64,000 nucleotides of DNA. Origin: Otis tarda (lineage: Eukaryota > Chordata > Aves > Otidiformes > Otididae). Shown here in pieces: positions 30,001 through 45,000 of the stretch. Location of the stretch: positions 197,624,053 to 197,688,052 of the forward strand of contig CM048552.1 in assembly GCA_026413225.1 (NCBI GenBank). Reading direction: 5' to 3'. Position numbers and translations under genes: made by a program. Each line of letters opens with the position of its first letter. Positions within the stretch are counted from its first letter, which is position 1. The notes under the pieces were generated by a model, which worked only from the letters and a program-made list of their open reading frames with translations, was not told the DNA's origin and ran no database searches.

Positions 30001-33000
30001 GTCTCGATCGGGGCTGGACTACGACACTGACTTATAATTAAAATCTGCAGTATGAGGAAAACAGATGCTAATATGACTTGAGGTATTTGAATTCTGATGG
30101 TGCTATATATCAGATTAAAAAAAAAAATCTTTAAATTTTCAGTGGCTGATATTCACTTCCAACATGCTATGATGAAGATTTAAATATATCAGGCTACCAG
30201 AGGTTATATTATTTTAGCATTATTACCACGACTGAGTGAATCCATGGTATTCAGTCATAGAACTAGATATTCTGTTATTCCAAGAAATTACAATAATCTA
30301 AAAATATGCCAAATGAAGTAGTTGTGGGGAAATAATCTACAGAAGTGGAAGGAGGACATTGTCAATGCAATTCTTTCCTAAAATAGAATAAATTTTCCAC
30401 ACAGCCATTGCTCTCCTACTCTCTCCATTTTATCATCTTTCACCTCAATTTAAACCACACTCCTCACCATCATATCCAAACAGCTGCATCTCAAGCCTAA
30501 TCTACCTGGAGAGTATTTAAATTTACTGATTTTTCCTTCCAGAGGTCTGTAGAAGTATATAGATATTCATATAAATGTTAACAGTGAAAAAAATAGGCTA
30601 AACGTAGTACAAAAGAGCTTCCTTAAAACAAAAGAAAGTCAAAATATATTTAAGAATATAGTTAAGTCTGATTCAATGTCACAAAAAACGGAATGTAAAT
30701 TTTTACCTGGAAAGAATTCCCATGAAGTTGCGCACAGATGATGCATGGAATAGGGATCGAACATTTCCAAGACTACTCAGAAATTCTGCTGTTTCACTTA
30801 TTCTGCCAACCCTATACACTTGTAAAATTTTCACTGGACAGTCACTGCAAGAAATTTGAAATAATCTTTGAGATTTCAAAACTTAGAAAGTGCATTTAAC
30901 ATCAATACACTGCTAAAAGAGAAAGTGTTATTCTAAATTTCAAAGCAATGTTCAACTTTTTTTTTCGTTAGCACTTTGGGTGGCAGTTATTAAAGAAAAA
31001 TGTAGCATAAGAGAACAATCACCAGATATGAAAAATTTTATTACTAAATTCAAGACCTATTTAGACATTTTGGAAGACATTGGAAATGTGTTTTGATGCT
31101 TAAAGTAATATAAAATTATCTTATTTGACATTTTGGGATCTAAATTCAAAGATGTGACATACAAAATGCCATAAAAGTCTATGCAGCTCAGAGTCTGTAA
31201 GTGTATAAGTTATTGCCAGCAAATTTAACTTGTACTAAAAATTATTTTACTGAGAATACTGAGACACTTCACTGTGTTGGCTGAACTACAAACACCTTAG
31301 CATCACAGTTCAGGCTATCTGGAGCTAGTAACTCTCAATTAACAAAAAAACTTGAGGAGGAAAACTTGGGTTGCAATCCCACCTCCAGCAAGATTTATGC
31401 ATTTTACATACAGTAGATACTGGACAGAGCTGTCACCAAGATTCTTGTCCTTCCCTTCCTGTGATTACACACAAGAGAGTCAGATTCTCTGTTTACCTCT
31501 TCTTATTTTTATCCTTACCAGCTGAATGCTCTACTTAGCTATTGTGTAAAGACCTGAGTGCCTAACAGTGTGCTCACCACCTTCCCTCTGCATAAGCAGT
31601 CTGCTGCGTACACATGCTCAGAATATACTTCCTCAGATGACAGACTCTGGACTAAGGACTGAGTTGCCTAACAATGTAAATTTTACCTCCATTTTGTTCT
31701 AGTATAAGTTATGGTAAATATGCCAGCTCTGCAACCCCATAAGTGCAATCAACACTGCACAGTAGCAGACCCTGATAATTCAGTCCTCTTTAGAGGTATT
31801 TTGTACATTACACCTTAAACGTTACTGGAATTGCGTAACTATTAAACACTCACTTGTAATTGTTTTTTAACACTTGTCGTTCAACATTGAGAAATTCACA
31901 ACTCGTTGAGTCAACAGCTTCAATCTTGCACCTCAGAGCCCTGTATTTGGCCAAAGATGATGGGTTTGGGCATGACATATTTGTTTCATGTATATTAAGC
32001 ATGTCTCTGATTAGCTAGAAAATACAGACAGACATTTATGAATACTTCATACATTTTAATTAAGGAAACATGCAAATCAGACTGAATTTTTATATAAACT
32101 TACAGCCAGATTGAATTATATAAAGTTACAGGGTAGTAACAATGAAATGGAATACTCAAAAAAACATTTCCACTTGCTAGATACAGTTTGGAACAAAAGC
32201 AAACAGCTATAGAGTGCCGTGAAAACAATTCAGAAGAAAAGCCTATATGAGAAATAGTGTTAAATTGCTTCTCTACAACTCCAAATCAAGATTTGGATGG
32301 AGCCTGCTCACAACAGCTCCAAAAACCAGTATTTGTGCTTAGTTACCATTTTGATTTTGCTTATGAGGCAATCCTTACTTGTTAGAATCTGGCATGTTGT
32401 CCCTGACATCACTATCCAGCTTAAGGCAGCAGCACAAGGCACCCATGTGATTTTGTCACAGCAGGAGAAAGGAGGATATTGAACTTTGAAGAGACTGTAC
32501 AGTTCACTAAGCCATGAGAAAGCTTTATGAGACACTGGATTTTTTTTTTTATATCAGAAATATTAAAAATTTTAATTATCAAAAGATTTCCAAGTTTAAA
32601 GGCACTATTAACATTTGTTCTTTTAGAACAGTAAGGAGCCTCTTTACCTCTCCCCCCTTTATATTTTGTAGCTTACAGAAGACTGACTTCTGGATGTCCT
32701 TTGCCAACAGAAAGGGGTATCTCTGGCAGAATCTATGGAATTTACATTATAATTCCAATACAAGGAGGAAATTGAATTTGCTCTATAGTTACAAGAGTGA
32801 TGTAGCCGTCAGAGCCCCGAATATCTCCTGCCTCTCCAGAGGGCCTGGCTGCTTCAGCTCAGGACCAGCTTTGACAGGGCAGCTGTGGAGCCTTGAAAGA
32901 GAGCTCTGAGAATACTCAGCAGATTCCTGCCCCTCCTTTGCTCAAGAGATGCCTTTGAGCTTAGGCTCTTGCCCTTGGTCTCTTGGCTGAGCTATGTTGC

Positions 33001-36000
33001 CGATGCGCCTGCATTCAGCCTCCCACCTCCCTGGTTCTGACCCAGGTCCTGTGGACTTGAGTTCCTGGTTTGACCTTGGACCTGCAAGACAAGCCATAAT
33101 GAGGAGGCAATCTAGACTGATCCTGATCACCAGCAGTCACTGTCACCTGCTCTTCCTATTTGGGTACTGTGGGGCTGAGCCCCTGCCAGTGGTGTGACTG
33201 CCCTGGCCTTGCTCACTTTCACCCCCTGCCCCATCCAGCTGCCCTTATGGAGCAGCCAGCCCTTGCTGCTGAGCACAAGGGCTGCAGCTGTGTGCGCACT
33301 CAGCACACCTCATCAGCAATCCCCCTGGCAGGCTGAGAATTTCCCTGCTAGTTTCTGCAAAGGTGTGACAATGTACTGACTTGCTGCACAGTAACTGAAC
33401 TCCCTATTGACTGAATTGCTAGCCAGCTTAAAAATGAAGGATCTGACTAAATAACACAGAAACTGAGGGGGAGCTACGTGGGAGATCCCTGGAGATTCCC
33501 CGAGGCAGGTCAGCTGTGCTCAGATCAACTGAAAGATGTTATCTGGTTATAGATATGCTGACTAAGTTCTTGCACTAACAATCCAGGAAGTCCAGGGAAC
33601 TCCCCCCAGGCAGTTTGTGCTGTAGGAATAGGAGCAGAGCAAGCTGTACATAGATTGGTAATTTTAAACAGCCTCTAGAAATTGTTCCTGCATATGTAGG
33701 AAAGGAAAAGGTACACAGAACAGTCTTTGCATACAGTTAAAATAGCTTATGTTTTTTTAATATACTTTAAGATAACAGAAACTCATTATATATATGCTGG
33801 AGTAGTTGCTAGGGTCAGCTGGATGATAACAACAGTTTTGTGATTCTCATTTGATCCAGCTTTTCTGTCTCTCAATAGTATGTCCAGGATATCATTCCCT
33901 ATAGCATTTCAGCATGTAAACATGTCATTATACACTTTAGATAATGCCAGGAAAATACATGCGACTATAAGGCAGGTGCATCCAGCTCCTATAAATAGAC
34001 AGATTTTCATAATTAAGAAAAAAAAAAAAAAGAGATAAATACCCCACCAAAACTGAACAAGACAGAACAAGATGCCATCACAACAATGGCTGCAATGGAA
34101 ACTGCTGTTGCCGTCTGGACAACGACTGGTCTTCCTGTTCAAAACAATGAATTCTCTCCATTCAGAAGATTCCAATAAATTATTTTTTTTTAAACTGACA
34201 GCCTATGACTAGCTGTGCAAAGTATCCCATGAATTTATCTAGTGAGCACATTCAAAAATGGTGTAGTGCAGTGCAGATCAGGGCTTACTAGTAATATGGA
34301 AAAGTTACCTGACACAGGTCCTGTTTTCTAGATAACAGATTTTTGGAAACTTTATAGTCTATTTCAGTTTTGTGACGTATAACTTCATAGAATTCCATCA
34401 TCATCTCTTGTAGTGCTTCTTCGCCAGCTCCCTCATCCTGTGCATTCTTTACTTGGAGTAAAATACCTTCTGCTTTGCTCACCTTTAAAATAAGAGATTA
34501 TTAAACTGAAAGCTATCACAAAATTGCAGGAAAAGGGCAAAGCAATAAATACTGAAAATGGATTGTTTAATTCCACATTGAAATAAAACTTTAACTCTTG
34601 TTAGTGCAATAGCCACAAAGTATTTTCTTGCAGCTAGGATATGAAATCAGTATTTCAAAGTTGGATATCATTCTGCCCTTATACTGGGCTACTTGCAGAG
34701 TACCTCAAGCAGAGCTAAGAGACACTAAAATAACCTCCCTGAAATAAAACGGAATGTGAATCAGACACAAATATAATGTTCCTTAACATCTTGTTGATTC
34801 ATATTGCCAGCTTTAATGCATTGATGAAATAACAGAAAGTAGAGGACAATAAATTTCTTACTAAATGTCTAAGTGTACTAGTTCATCCTAAAATATATAA
34901 AGCAGAGTAGAAGTCCTATTTATAATGTGCAACCTACAGATGAAATGAAAGTAATGATTAATTTTAGACAGTTTGGCAGACAGACAGGATATAGATTTGC
35001 TTGTATATGCATATTCCTTCTCAACTGGAAATTTTTCACTGAATATTCTACATGATTTTGTCTTCTCAAGGCACAAGGAAAAAGGCAAAATGTTTTTTAG
35101 TTTACATGAACCACAGGCAACAGCTAGTAAAATGTTGACATTAGAAGCTGCATAGCAATGTCTAACTGCATTGATCCAAGACTGGTCTCTGTCTCACAAA
35201 TGCCTTCGAGAAAAAAAATGAAGGATTAATCTAATTGAATGGCAATCCATTTCTTAATTATTGTGTTTCAAAAATCCAGAGATTTTTTTTTCTTTCAATA
35301 CAAATGTTATTTTTCTTTCAAACATAAGTGGGAAGAGTTACTGAAAGCAGTTTTATCATATTCTTACAGATCGATACATTGAGATACAGAATTTTTTAGG
35401 TCTAAGGTTCAGCTCTTGCAAAAGCTATCCATGACTGAATATTATTTATAAAATTTCACCTATCTGAAATATGTTAGGAATCTTAATATCCAAACAACTG
35501 GACCTCATAAAAAGCATTTACCACAAACAGCATTTCCTTATGTTTATTGATCTATGCAATGTATTCGCTACTGTCTCTGAGTACACGTACACAATATTTC
35601 TCATGTTCTGCTTCCTCACTAGAACCTACATAAATGTGTATTATTTCCACATCTAAAAGTAAAAGGAATATTCTTCTACCACACATCAATTGAAGAGCAT
35701 CAAAAGTAAGTTTCACATAATAAGATTAAGGCAAAGTCATTCCAGAATTGGGGATCTTCTACCGGCAAAGCTCTTCCAATTTAAAACCAAGAAAATCTTC
35801 AGGTAATTTTGCCTTCAGTGATAACAGAGATGAACAAAACACTAATCTTAAACAGCTATTTTCTTAGCTATTTGTTAAGTTACATGAACTTAAATGACAT
35901 GAATAAATATTATCCTCTTATATGTCTAGGGAGCGAAGCAAAATAATTGAGGTGTGTGGGAAACTGGGATTACATGAGCCATAGAATTGAGAAAGGAGTG

Positions 36001-39000
36001 GATAGGCAGTTACTTCTAATAACAGCTGTAATATCCAAAGGCCTTCAAGAGTAGCTGTGTGTTAATTACATGTGCCATGTGCCATCTGATAATGCAGACA
36101 GGGACTATAATTAAAACTATTTTTCCATGACAAGAGAATGGCTGACTGAAGTATGGTTGAAACATACTGGCAGGAGACAGTAACCTGCTATTATGCATTG
36201 CCTTCTATGACTATCTTCTTCTGTGACTTGACTTATCTCGTGGAAGGGACCCTCCCATCAGAACTATGTAAATTGCTATAAAATGGAAAAGACCTCGGGA
36301 GTACAGCATGTTTTTAGTGTCACAATTCTAAAGCAAAATTTAAGACAAAAATTTCTGAAGCATGGATTTGCTGAAGTGCAGGAGTATCAAAAGTGTAATT
36401 ACCAGTTCCAATCTGAAACACAGCATACATGTTTGCTGGGAAAGAATTACTTCTAACAGCATTTACGTATTCATCCGCACAGAGTAACAGGAATTAACTT
36501 ACATCATTTAGGCTTATGTTGTTTACGGATTCAAGCAGTAAACTATACAGGTGGCCAATAGCTTCTGCCCAGATCAATTCCACAAAATCACTAACTTCCT
36601 GACATATAGCGCTTGAATGGATGGCTTCTTCTAGAAGTAACTGTAGTAAAATAAACACAATTCAGTGAAAAGACAAAGATGCAAGTCATGGTAGTGAAGT
36701 TCTTACAGAGATAATTAAACTTTCCTATTGTCATAAACAATACAGTGTGCAATGCTCATTCATGCCTAATATAATTTCTTCAGTCCCATCGAACTGAAGG
36801 GAAGGTTTGCTTTTATAAATTCTTTCAAGTAGAGAGCATGGCAGGCCAAATGGCCATGACCTCTCTTGAAAACTGAGACATAAAGTCCTGGAGAAGACAG
36901 AAGTTGATTTGCTTGATATCTTTATCAGTACATTGTACTATCAGGAACATGGACATAATAGTCTGCAGATCCCAGCCATTTCCTTTTTTGCACAGGTAGT
37001 AAAAGAACAGATGGTCCAAAATGGCCAGTGTTTTACAACATCTCTAACAGATGACACTAGATCTCTAATTTAGAAAGCTCTAGTGGGAAATACATTATTC
37101 CTGCAAAAATAAAAAATTGGAACAGCAAAGCTACAGGAGAATAGAGAGGCCATGAAAAGCAGTGCAATTCTTACACCAAAAAGAGTTGTGAAAACAGATT
37201 TTCTCATGTTTTTCTGAGGAACACTGTTAAAGCATTACTTGAGCTTTTTCTCACTGTTCTACAACTCCAGAAGATGCCATTAAACTTGATGCCATTAAGC
37301 AATTCTCACACAAGTTTGGACACTCTACATTACTTTTTTATATGGCATCAACCACACAGCTTCTGAGATCACTACAGGACATACGTGGGCCTTTCAGCAT
37401 TGCTGAATATAATCCATGTGCCAGCTGTCCCCTATAACAGAAGCTAACCATGATGGAATACAGAAGTATATGAAGTACAGTGAGAATGTAAATGGGAAGA
37501 AAATTTCTGTCACATTTTGACCATTTTAAATAGCAGTAAAACACTGTCTGAAGAGTACTTTAGGGAGCAGAATCCAACTGCTATTGCCAGTGGAGGGAGT
37601 TCTGTTACTGATTCCAATACAATCTGCATCAAGCCTGTGACATCTGTATAGTGTGCAGAGTAATTTGACAGTCATACATCACACAACAATTCTGTTTGCT
37701 ATATTAGCACATCACTTTTTAGGTATCACATTAGTTTATAATGCATCTACTAAGAAAAAAACCCAACTATAATGAATATGATTACATTTGCTTTTAATGT
37801 TTTTAAGTACTGGGAACATTCACTCAATATTCTGAAATAAAATAATTTCAAAACATTCGCATATTAACAGTTTCCCTTAACTTATGGCTGTATCACTGTA
37901 ATCTACACAACATTTACCACATTGAGAAAATTGGAAACTAAACCAAATCATTAAGGACAGAAAAGTGTAAACATGCAAGTTGTACAAGCCTTTTGCAATT
38001 TTGGAGAAGCTAAACATTCTGCTTCTGGTGGGAAAGATTCTTTGAGCAAGAAATCCTGGCTCTTCAAGTCTGCAATAAAATTCTCATACGTTTCTCTTAT
38101 TTCTTCAGCAGTACTAGTTACAAATTGTTTATTATTCTGTAAATTGAAAGAATAAAGTTAGTCAAAGAAACTATATAGAGACTTAAAGAATAAATTTTAC
38201 CATACACTGCTCTAAGAGCTGACAATCCACACTTAACTTTTGGTTTGTGATTTAAGAGGCTTCCAACAAGGCAGTGCTTTCATGAGGGTTCACAGGACAG
38301 GAAGAACAAGCACAGGGCTCCATATACAAACCCCACAGTGACAAGACAGGTTCATCTAAACATGTGCTGCAATAACCTGTTCTATCAATGGAACTACTAA
38401 AAATTCATCCCTGATAGAGCTCTTTTGACTTGAGTCTAATGTTACAATGACACAGATTGCAAGTGCTATACCAGAGTGCACACACTACTTGTATCGTGAG
38501 AAATATGTTTAGGCTGCCTTTGAGACAAGCTTTTCTGTCTCTCAACAGTATGTCCAGAATATCATTTACTATAGTATTTTAGCATATGAATATGTCATTA
38601 TACAGCTTAGACATTGCCAGGGAAACATATGTGACTATGAGGCAGGTGCATGCGGGACCATGCTGTCCCACTGCCAAGTTCCAAACCAGTTCTTTTGAGC
38701 AAGCTGTAAGCAAATGCACAGAGCGGAGGAGCCAACTATAAATCAAACGTTTAATGACAAAGCTTAACAGAGTGACCTGCTATTATCTATATCTAAGAAT
38801 TACCCTGCAAATAAGAATGAAGAGCATCAGAAGCTCTCCAGAATGTTCAACGTGCACAAAGAAACACAGGTAATGTCAAAGAGTATTTCATACCTTTGTT
38901 CCATTTGATGCACTGAAGTGTGCATATAGTCGAAAGGGAAACTTGTAATGCTTTTGGGAACACTGTAATTCAATAACTACAAAGTCTTTGCTTTCCTTGG

Positions 39001-42000
39001 AGTTAACCTAAATGGAGAGATAAATAAAGCCCCCCAACCCTCAATTTATTCCTTAAGTAAAGTATATTTCATTCACATGCTATTGCACCATGTACTTCCC
39101 CTTGCCCTACATATTTTTTCACCCCATTTAGTACCACACACTATGACTGGCTAAGAAAAGAAGTAGAATTATTCATTATTTGTATCATAGCAACAAGCGG
39201 AAGCTCCTCTCAGGGCTTCACTGTACTTTTTACTGTACATGTCCATCATTTTTTTGTTTTGCAAGACTTTTAATAAAAAAAGTTTAAAATTTATATTCGA
39301 TTTAACACACAGCCATGATAACACGTATCTTGTCAGAAGCAAACATATAATTCTGCTTCAACACTTTGGTGAGAACACTACAGCGATAATAGAAAAGTTT
39401 TATTTGGGTAGAATTAGGCTGCACTAAAAGACAGAGAGCATTAAAGTACTTTTCAATACTCCTCTTTGCATTGTAGTACATGATAACATAGAAGAATTAC
39501 TGTTGATGTGTATGAAACTGTAAACTTTTTATTAATCTACTGATCCTTCTACATTCTCTCACAATAACTTTGTGAGACAAAGGCTCTCACAAAAGGCTTA
39601 CTTTTTCAAGGACACTGTATTTTGCAACTTCAAAATCCTGGGGGAAAAAAGGAGTATCTTGATCATTTTCACTGTAAAATCTGGAATGGAATGAGAGTAA
39701 TTAAAATCACATATAGCCAATAAATACCGCACTGTATTAGGCTGCAACATAATACTGAAGTAGTAACTAATATAAGATAAATGTATTTTTCAGTAGCAAA
39801 ATAACAACAAAAAAGTTTTGAGAAATGAAATCCCACCCAGACAAGCTGCTGCACTAACAGGCCAGAATGTCTAGTGTGAACCTGAAGACAAAGACTAGAT
39901 TTCAGTCTTCATTCTTCAGAAAAACTATGGAAGCAACACAATGAATGTGTTTTCATTGCCTGGTTACATGTTAATTTCTTAATAGCTTGGTCAGCAACCT
40001 GTGCTGTGTGGGGCTAATGTGTAGAAGTGTACTTCTAGTTACACTAGAAGTGTAACTTCTAGTACATTCCCACAGAGTACCTAAATACCTACCTGTTGTG
40101 GTTTAGCCCTAGTCACCACACAGTTTTTTGCTCACCTTCCCCCTCCCCAGTGAGAATGGGGGAGAGAATTGGGAAGAAAGGAAAACTCGTGGGTTGAGAT
40201 GAAGACAGTTTACTAAAATAACAAAGGAAAACTACAACAATAACAAAATATAAGGATATTAATATATACAAAATGAACAATGTCCAAATGACCAATACAT
40301 CCCATCCCAAGCAGCGATCACGGAAACGAAACCAAGCAGCAAGCAAAGGAGAAAAGGGAGCCAGCAAGATAGAGAGAACGATGCCAGTGAGCAAGGGAGA
40401 GAGGGTTGGATGCCAGGAAGGCAGATACCCCCCCTACCCTGGCCAACCCCCACTTATATACTGAGCATGACGTTTATGGCATGGAATACTCTCTTTGGTC
40501 ACTTTGGGTCAATTATTCTATCTGCTTTTCTCCCAGCTTCCTGCATCCGCACATTAGCGAGACTTGGAAAGCAGGACAGTGTCCTTGGTCTCATTAGCAA
40601 CAACTCATATCATAAGGTGTTTAGCAACATTCTTCACACACGAAATCCAAAACACACCAGCTACTGAGAGGAAAACTAACTCCATCCCTGCCAAAACCAG
40701 GACACTACTCTATGACTGAATAGCAGTATCTAAAAGTGAAAGGTGCATTTTGTTAATAGATTTAAGAGTGTTGGAGCTGGTTTTGTTCACTTAACTCAAT
40801 AACTAGAAACAATTATAACAATACTGCTTCACTATCAAATAAGAGCAGTCTCAGGTATCTTGACTTTCAGCATCTCCAGGATAAAGAGATGCTCAGCACT
40901 TCTGAGACCAATGAATCGGGACTGCATTGCAAAAATCCGTGTGAACCAAGACAAGAAAAAAATTGTGATGATAAACAGAGCTCCAATCAGAAAATCATAA
41001 AGCTTGAGCCACACCAGTGCCTGCTGAGTTGACTGAAGCTTTACATGTATTAGGGAGCTGGACTGTAGGTGTACACTGAGATGGATAAATGTAAAATCAA
41101 TTTCCACAGCCAGATACAAAGGTAAAAAAAAAAGAAAAAAGAAGTTGCTATAAATTCATACAGAGAGAATACAGAAAATGAAGAAAGAATAATGCTATCT
41201 TCCACTACATTACTAAGATAATGAAAACCAGCTCCAGAAGTCAATGAAACAGATTGGGAAGTGTGGGGAGGGGTGTTTGGTTGGGTTTTTTGGAATTGAC
41301 AGAAATATCAACATAGATGTATCAAAAGAGATCTTCAATTTTACTTTATTTTATTTTACTTTACCTAGGAGTCCCCACTTTGGACTCAATTCTTCTCTCA
41401 CTGTCTTCAGTAACAGTAAGGTTGGAATTGTTGTTTTCATTTTTCTCTGTGGCATTTTTATTTCCAGAAGATGATATGTTTTCCACATCTGCAATCAAAA
41501 CATTTATTTACTTGGTAAAATATCTTGTTTCTCTATTTTAACTCATGAACAGTTAATAAAAACAATAGTACTACTTAATATTCATACACGTATTACATGT
41601 TGAAACAAGTTAATAGCTTCTAAGGTCACATTTTATTTAGTCGCATAACTGGCAGGATATGGAGTCAAGTATTAAAGGCCAACTGCCCCAACTGTGACAC
41701 TGCTAAAATTAGTACCTTCCTGGGCTATTTATTCCCAGGTGTTTATTCCCTCCAGGCACTTCGCCATCCTGACATCCGTGTCGTGAATGCAGTTTTACTT
41801 TTAGCTGAAAACTATTTAGGACTGCTACTGAATGGATCTACCCAGCTTCAGCCATGCGTGCCTACGGCCTCTGCTGTCCAAAACCAGATTTGTCTAACAG
41901 ACTCAATAACACAGCAAACATACAAATGCAAGGGTCCTGATTCTCATTCTCATGTAGTTCTGAAAATTGTACTGATTCATGACATAAGAATGTTCATAAA

Positions 42001-45000
42001 ATAAAATGTATTATGTCAAAAGTAATTACTTTAAAAAATACTTAAAGGAAAGACTAGCATCCAGCAAAACGCAAGAGAAGCAAAAGTAAAAGGAAATAAA
42101 AAGTGTAGTTACTAGGATGAAAAAAGAGAATTAAAACACTAATAACTTTCAGGATGATAATTTTTTGCTGACTGTACACATTAAATAGAATTATCTTCCT
42201 TATATTTCACGTTCTTTCGCTTGTCTCGCAGCATTAAAATAAACTTTTGTCTTTTTTCCTTCTACACAGAGTTATATCTGTTTGCATCTGAACCATGTCA
42301 CGTATTGGAATGCCTCAAGTTGTTCTATTTTAATTATATTGCAATAAATATTTCTAGGCCATGTTAATCTGTTCTCTAGCTATCTTACTTTCTCGTCACT
42401 TTGACTTCAAAACTGTAACACTTCCTCATATGAAGGAAATGAGAAGCCACTGCATTTTGTTGAAATTCACCAAAACCTCCAGGTTACTGCCATTTTTTTT
42501 TCTAGTGAAGTCAAATAAAGACAGCCATTAGAGTAAATTTTTTGTTATTGTTAATATTTTATCCACATTTCCAAATTCAAGTCTTATTTTAAGTTTTATT
42601 AAAAGAAAATGAAAAAAAAAATCAATAGAAAGACTCCACAGAATGGAACTAGTATTTATTTTCCAAAAAAATCTAATTTTAAAAATCAACTTTATTGCCA
42701 GTTTCCATGGTTGCTGATTTCTTAAAAGCTGATTCTAAATATTCATCTTCTAAAAGATTCCTTTCCAAAGTAACTGATAGATCAATAAACTATGTCAAAT
42801 ATACATACCCTGTCTGTTGGGCCTTTGGTCAGTGTCATCTGGTGCTTTATTAACTTTAAATGCATCAACCTGTAAAAGCTTCCCCTTTTCAACAGACTTC
42901 CAAATGAAATCTGGACATAAAACAGGGAGCTGATACTTCTGAATATTTTTTAGATTACAACAGTTGAGGACATCAGCAGTATCCACAAGAACGTGTGTAC
43001 TCTGAAAGACAGGTTACATTATGCTTGCTATGCACGTATTACTACAATATTAATCCAAATACTGTTTATTTGCAATTCATTCTGGTACAATCCTAGAGTT
43101 CAAAGGAAATATTTAAAAACACACAACCTTTCTGGACCATAATTTAATGGAAATATCTGGTTTAGAAACATGATACCTCTGCCCTTCATCCACAGACAGC
43201 AGAGAGAGCAGGACTCTTTCTGGTGACAGTTCACCTCAACTGAAATATGGGTATCTTCAGAGTGTGTCCACTTTTCTACAGTAACTATGAAGATATGAAG
43301 GTGATCAGGTGCCTAACGTTGTTCTGTAGAGCTTTTAGCAGCACAAAGGAGGTCCAATAATGGGGCAAGTTTGGTTGTGGCCAACAGAGTACAAACCAAA
43401 AGCTATTTGTGGTAAGAATGTTAAAAAGAAAAGCTGGGCAGAATGCTAAATAACCATAATATGCTTTGGTAGCCTTATAAAGAATCATACATTGATTTAT
43501 GGAATCACATATATGCTGAAAGCTAAAACTTTCTGCATAGTTAGGACAAAATAAAAATATTTAGAGAAGTCAAATCAAATAAAACGGACTTGGGGATGTT
43601 GGTTGATGAGAAGCTCAGCATAAGGCAATGTGCACTTGCAGTCCAGAGGGCCAACTGCATCCTGGGCTGCATCAAAACAAGTGTGGGCAGCAGGTCCAGG
43701 GAGGTGATTCTGCCCCTCTACTCTGCTCTCTTGAGACCCCACCTGGAGTACTGTGTCCAGCTCTGCAGCCCCCAACATAAGAAGGATGTGGACCAGTTGG
43801 AGAGGGTCCAGAGGAGGGCTACGAAGATGATCAGAGGGCTGGAGCACCTCTCCTATGAGGACAGGCTGAGAGAGTTGGGGCTGTTCAGCCTGGAGAAGAG
43901 AAGGCTCTGAGGAGAACTTACTGCAGCCTCCCAGTACCTAAAGGGGGCCTACAAGAAAGCTGGAGAGTGACTTCTGACAAGGGCATGTAGTGATAGGACA
44001 AGGGGTAATGTGAATACTTATATTGTTAAGGCATTCCTTGTGCATTCCTTGGCACACTTCTAGCTTCTGCCAGTTGACTGGTTGACCAGTTTCAAGGCAT
44101 GGTTTGGGAGACAGAACATCACCATGACCGCTCCAATTAGGCAGTCTGGATATGAACACTTAGTGCTGAGGACCAAGAGAGTTCACTAGTGTAGGCGTGT
44201 GCCAAGCCATGCCAGCTGGCCACAGTCCCTGCGAGCATTCCTAGGCAGGTAATAGACCAGTACAGATGCAGCTCACTGATATAATTGCTGTGCATGTCAT
44301 GCAAACAGGTTCCTTGATTTATCCATGCTGCATGTTCAATATATATTCAAAATAAAAAATTGTATTTAAATAAAAAACTGCAGTATCACAGACCTTGAAC
44401 TGTACACCCATCTTTCCCTCTCTCTGTAATCAAATACCTGCATTAACCATAACAATCCAATTCAGTGATGCACCTCCTTATTCAGAGTTTCCCTTCTCTG
44501 ACAATGAGAGAAGAAAAACAGCACAACAATTTTATCCAGGAAAAAAACCTCCCCGATCATTTTGTGGAGGGAGAATATTGTGCTTAATTTTTATGTGACT
44601 TTTTAGTACTACAGAGCCAGGTGCATTAAAAATGTAAACTGAGTATTTCAATTTAAATATTGAACAAAGGCTGCGGGGAGACCTTATAGCGGTCTTCCAG
44701 TACCTCAAGGGGGCCTACAGGAAAGATGGGGAGAGACTCTTCAGTAGGGCCTGTTGTGACAGGACTAGGGGTAATGGTATTAAAATAGAGGGAGGTGGAT
44801 TTAGATTAGATATTAGGAAGAAATTTTTTACAATGAGGGTTGTAGAGCACTGGAACATGTTGCCCAGAGAGGTGGTGGATGCCCCATCCCTGGAAACGTT
44901 CAAGGCCAGGCTGGATGAGCAACCTGATCTAGTCAAAGATGTCCCTGCTTCTTGGAGGGGGGTTGGACTAGATGACCTCTAAAGGCCCCTTCCAACCCTA

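Noticed and set aside
40835-41119. 94-codon hydrophobic minus-strand frame
   Set aside because: Intronic in PARP4, no homology recognised, biased only by T-rich sequence.
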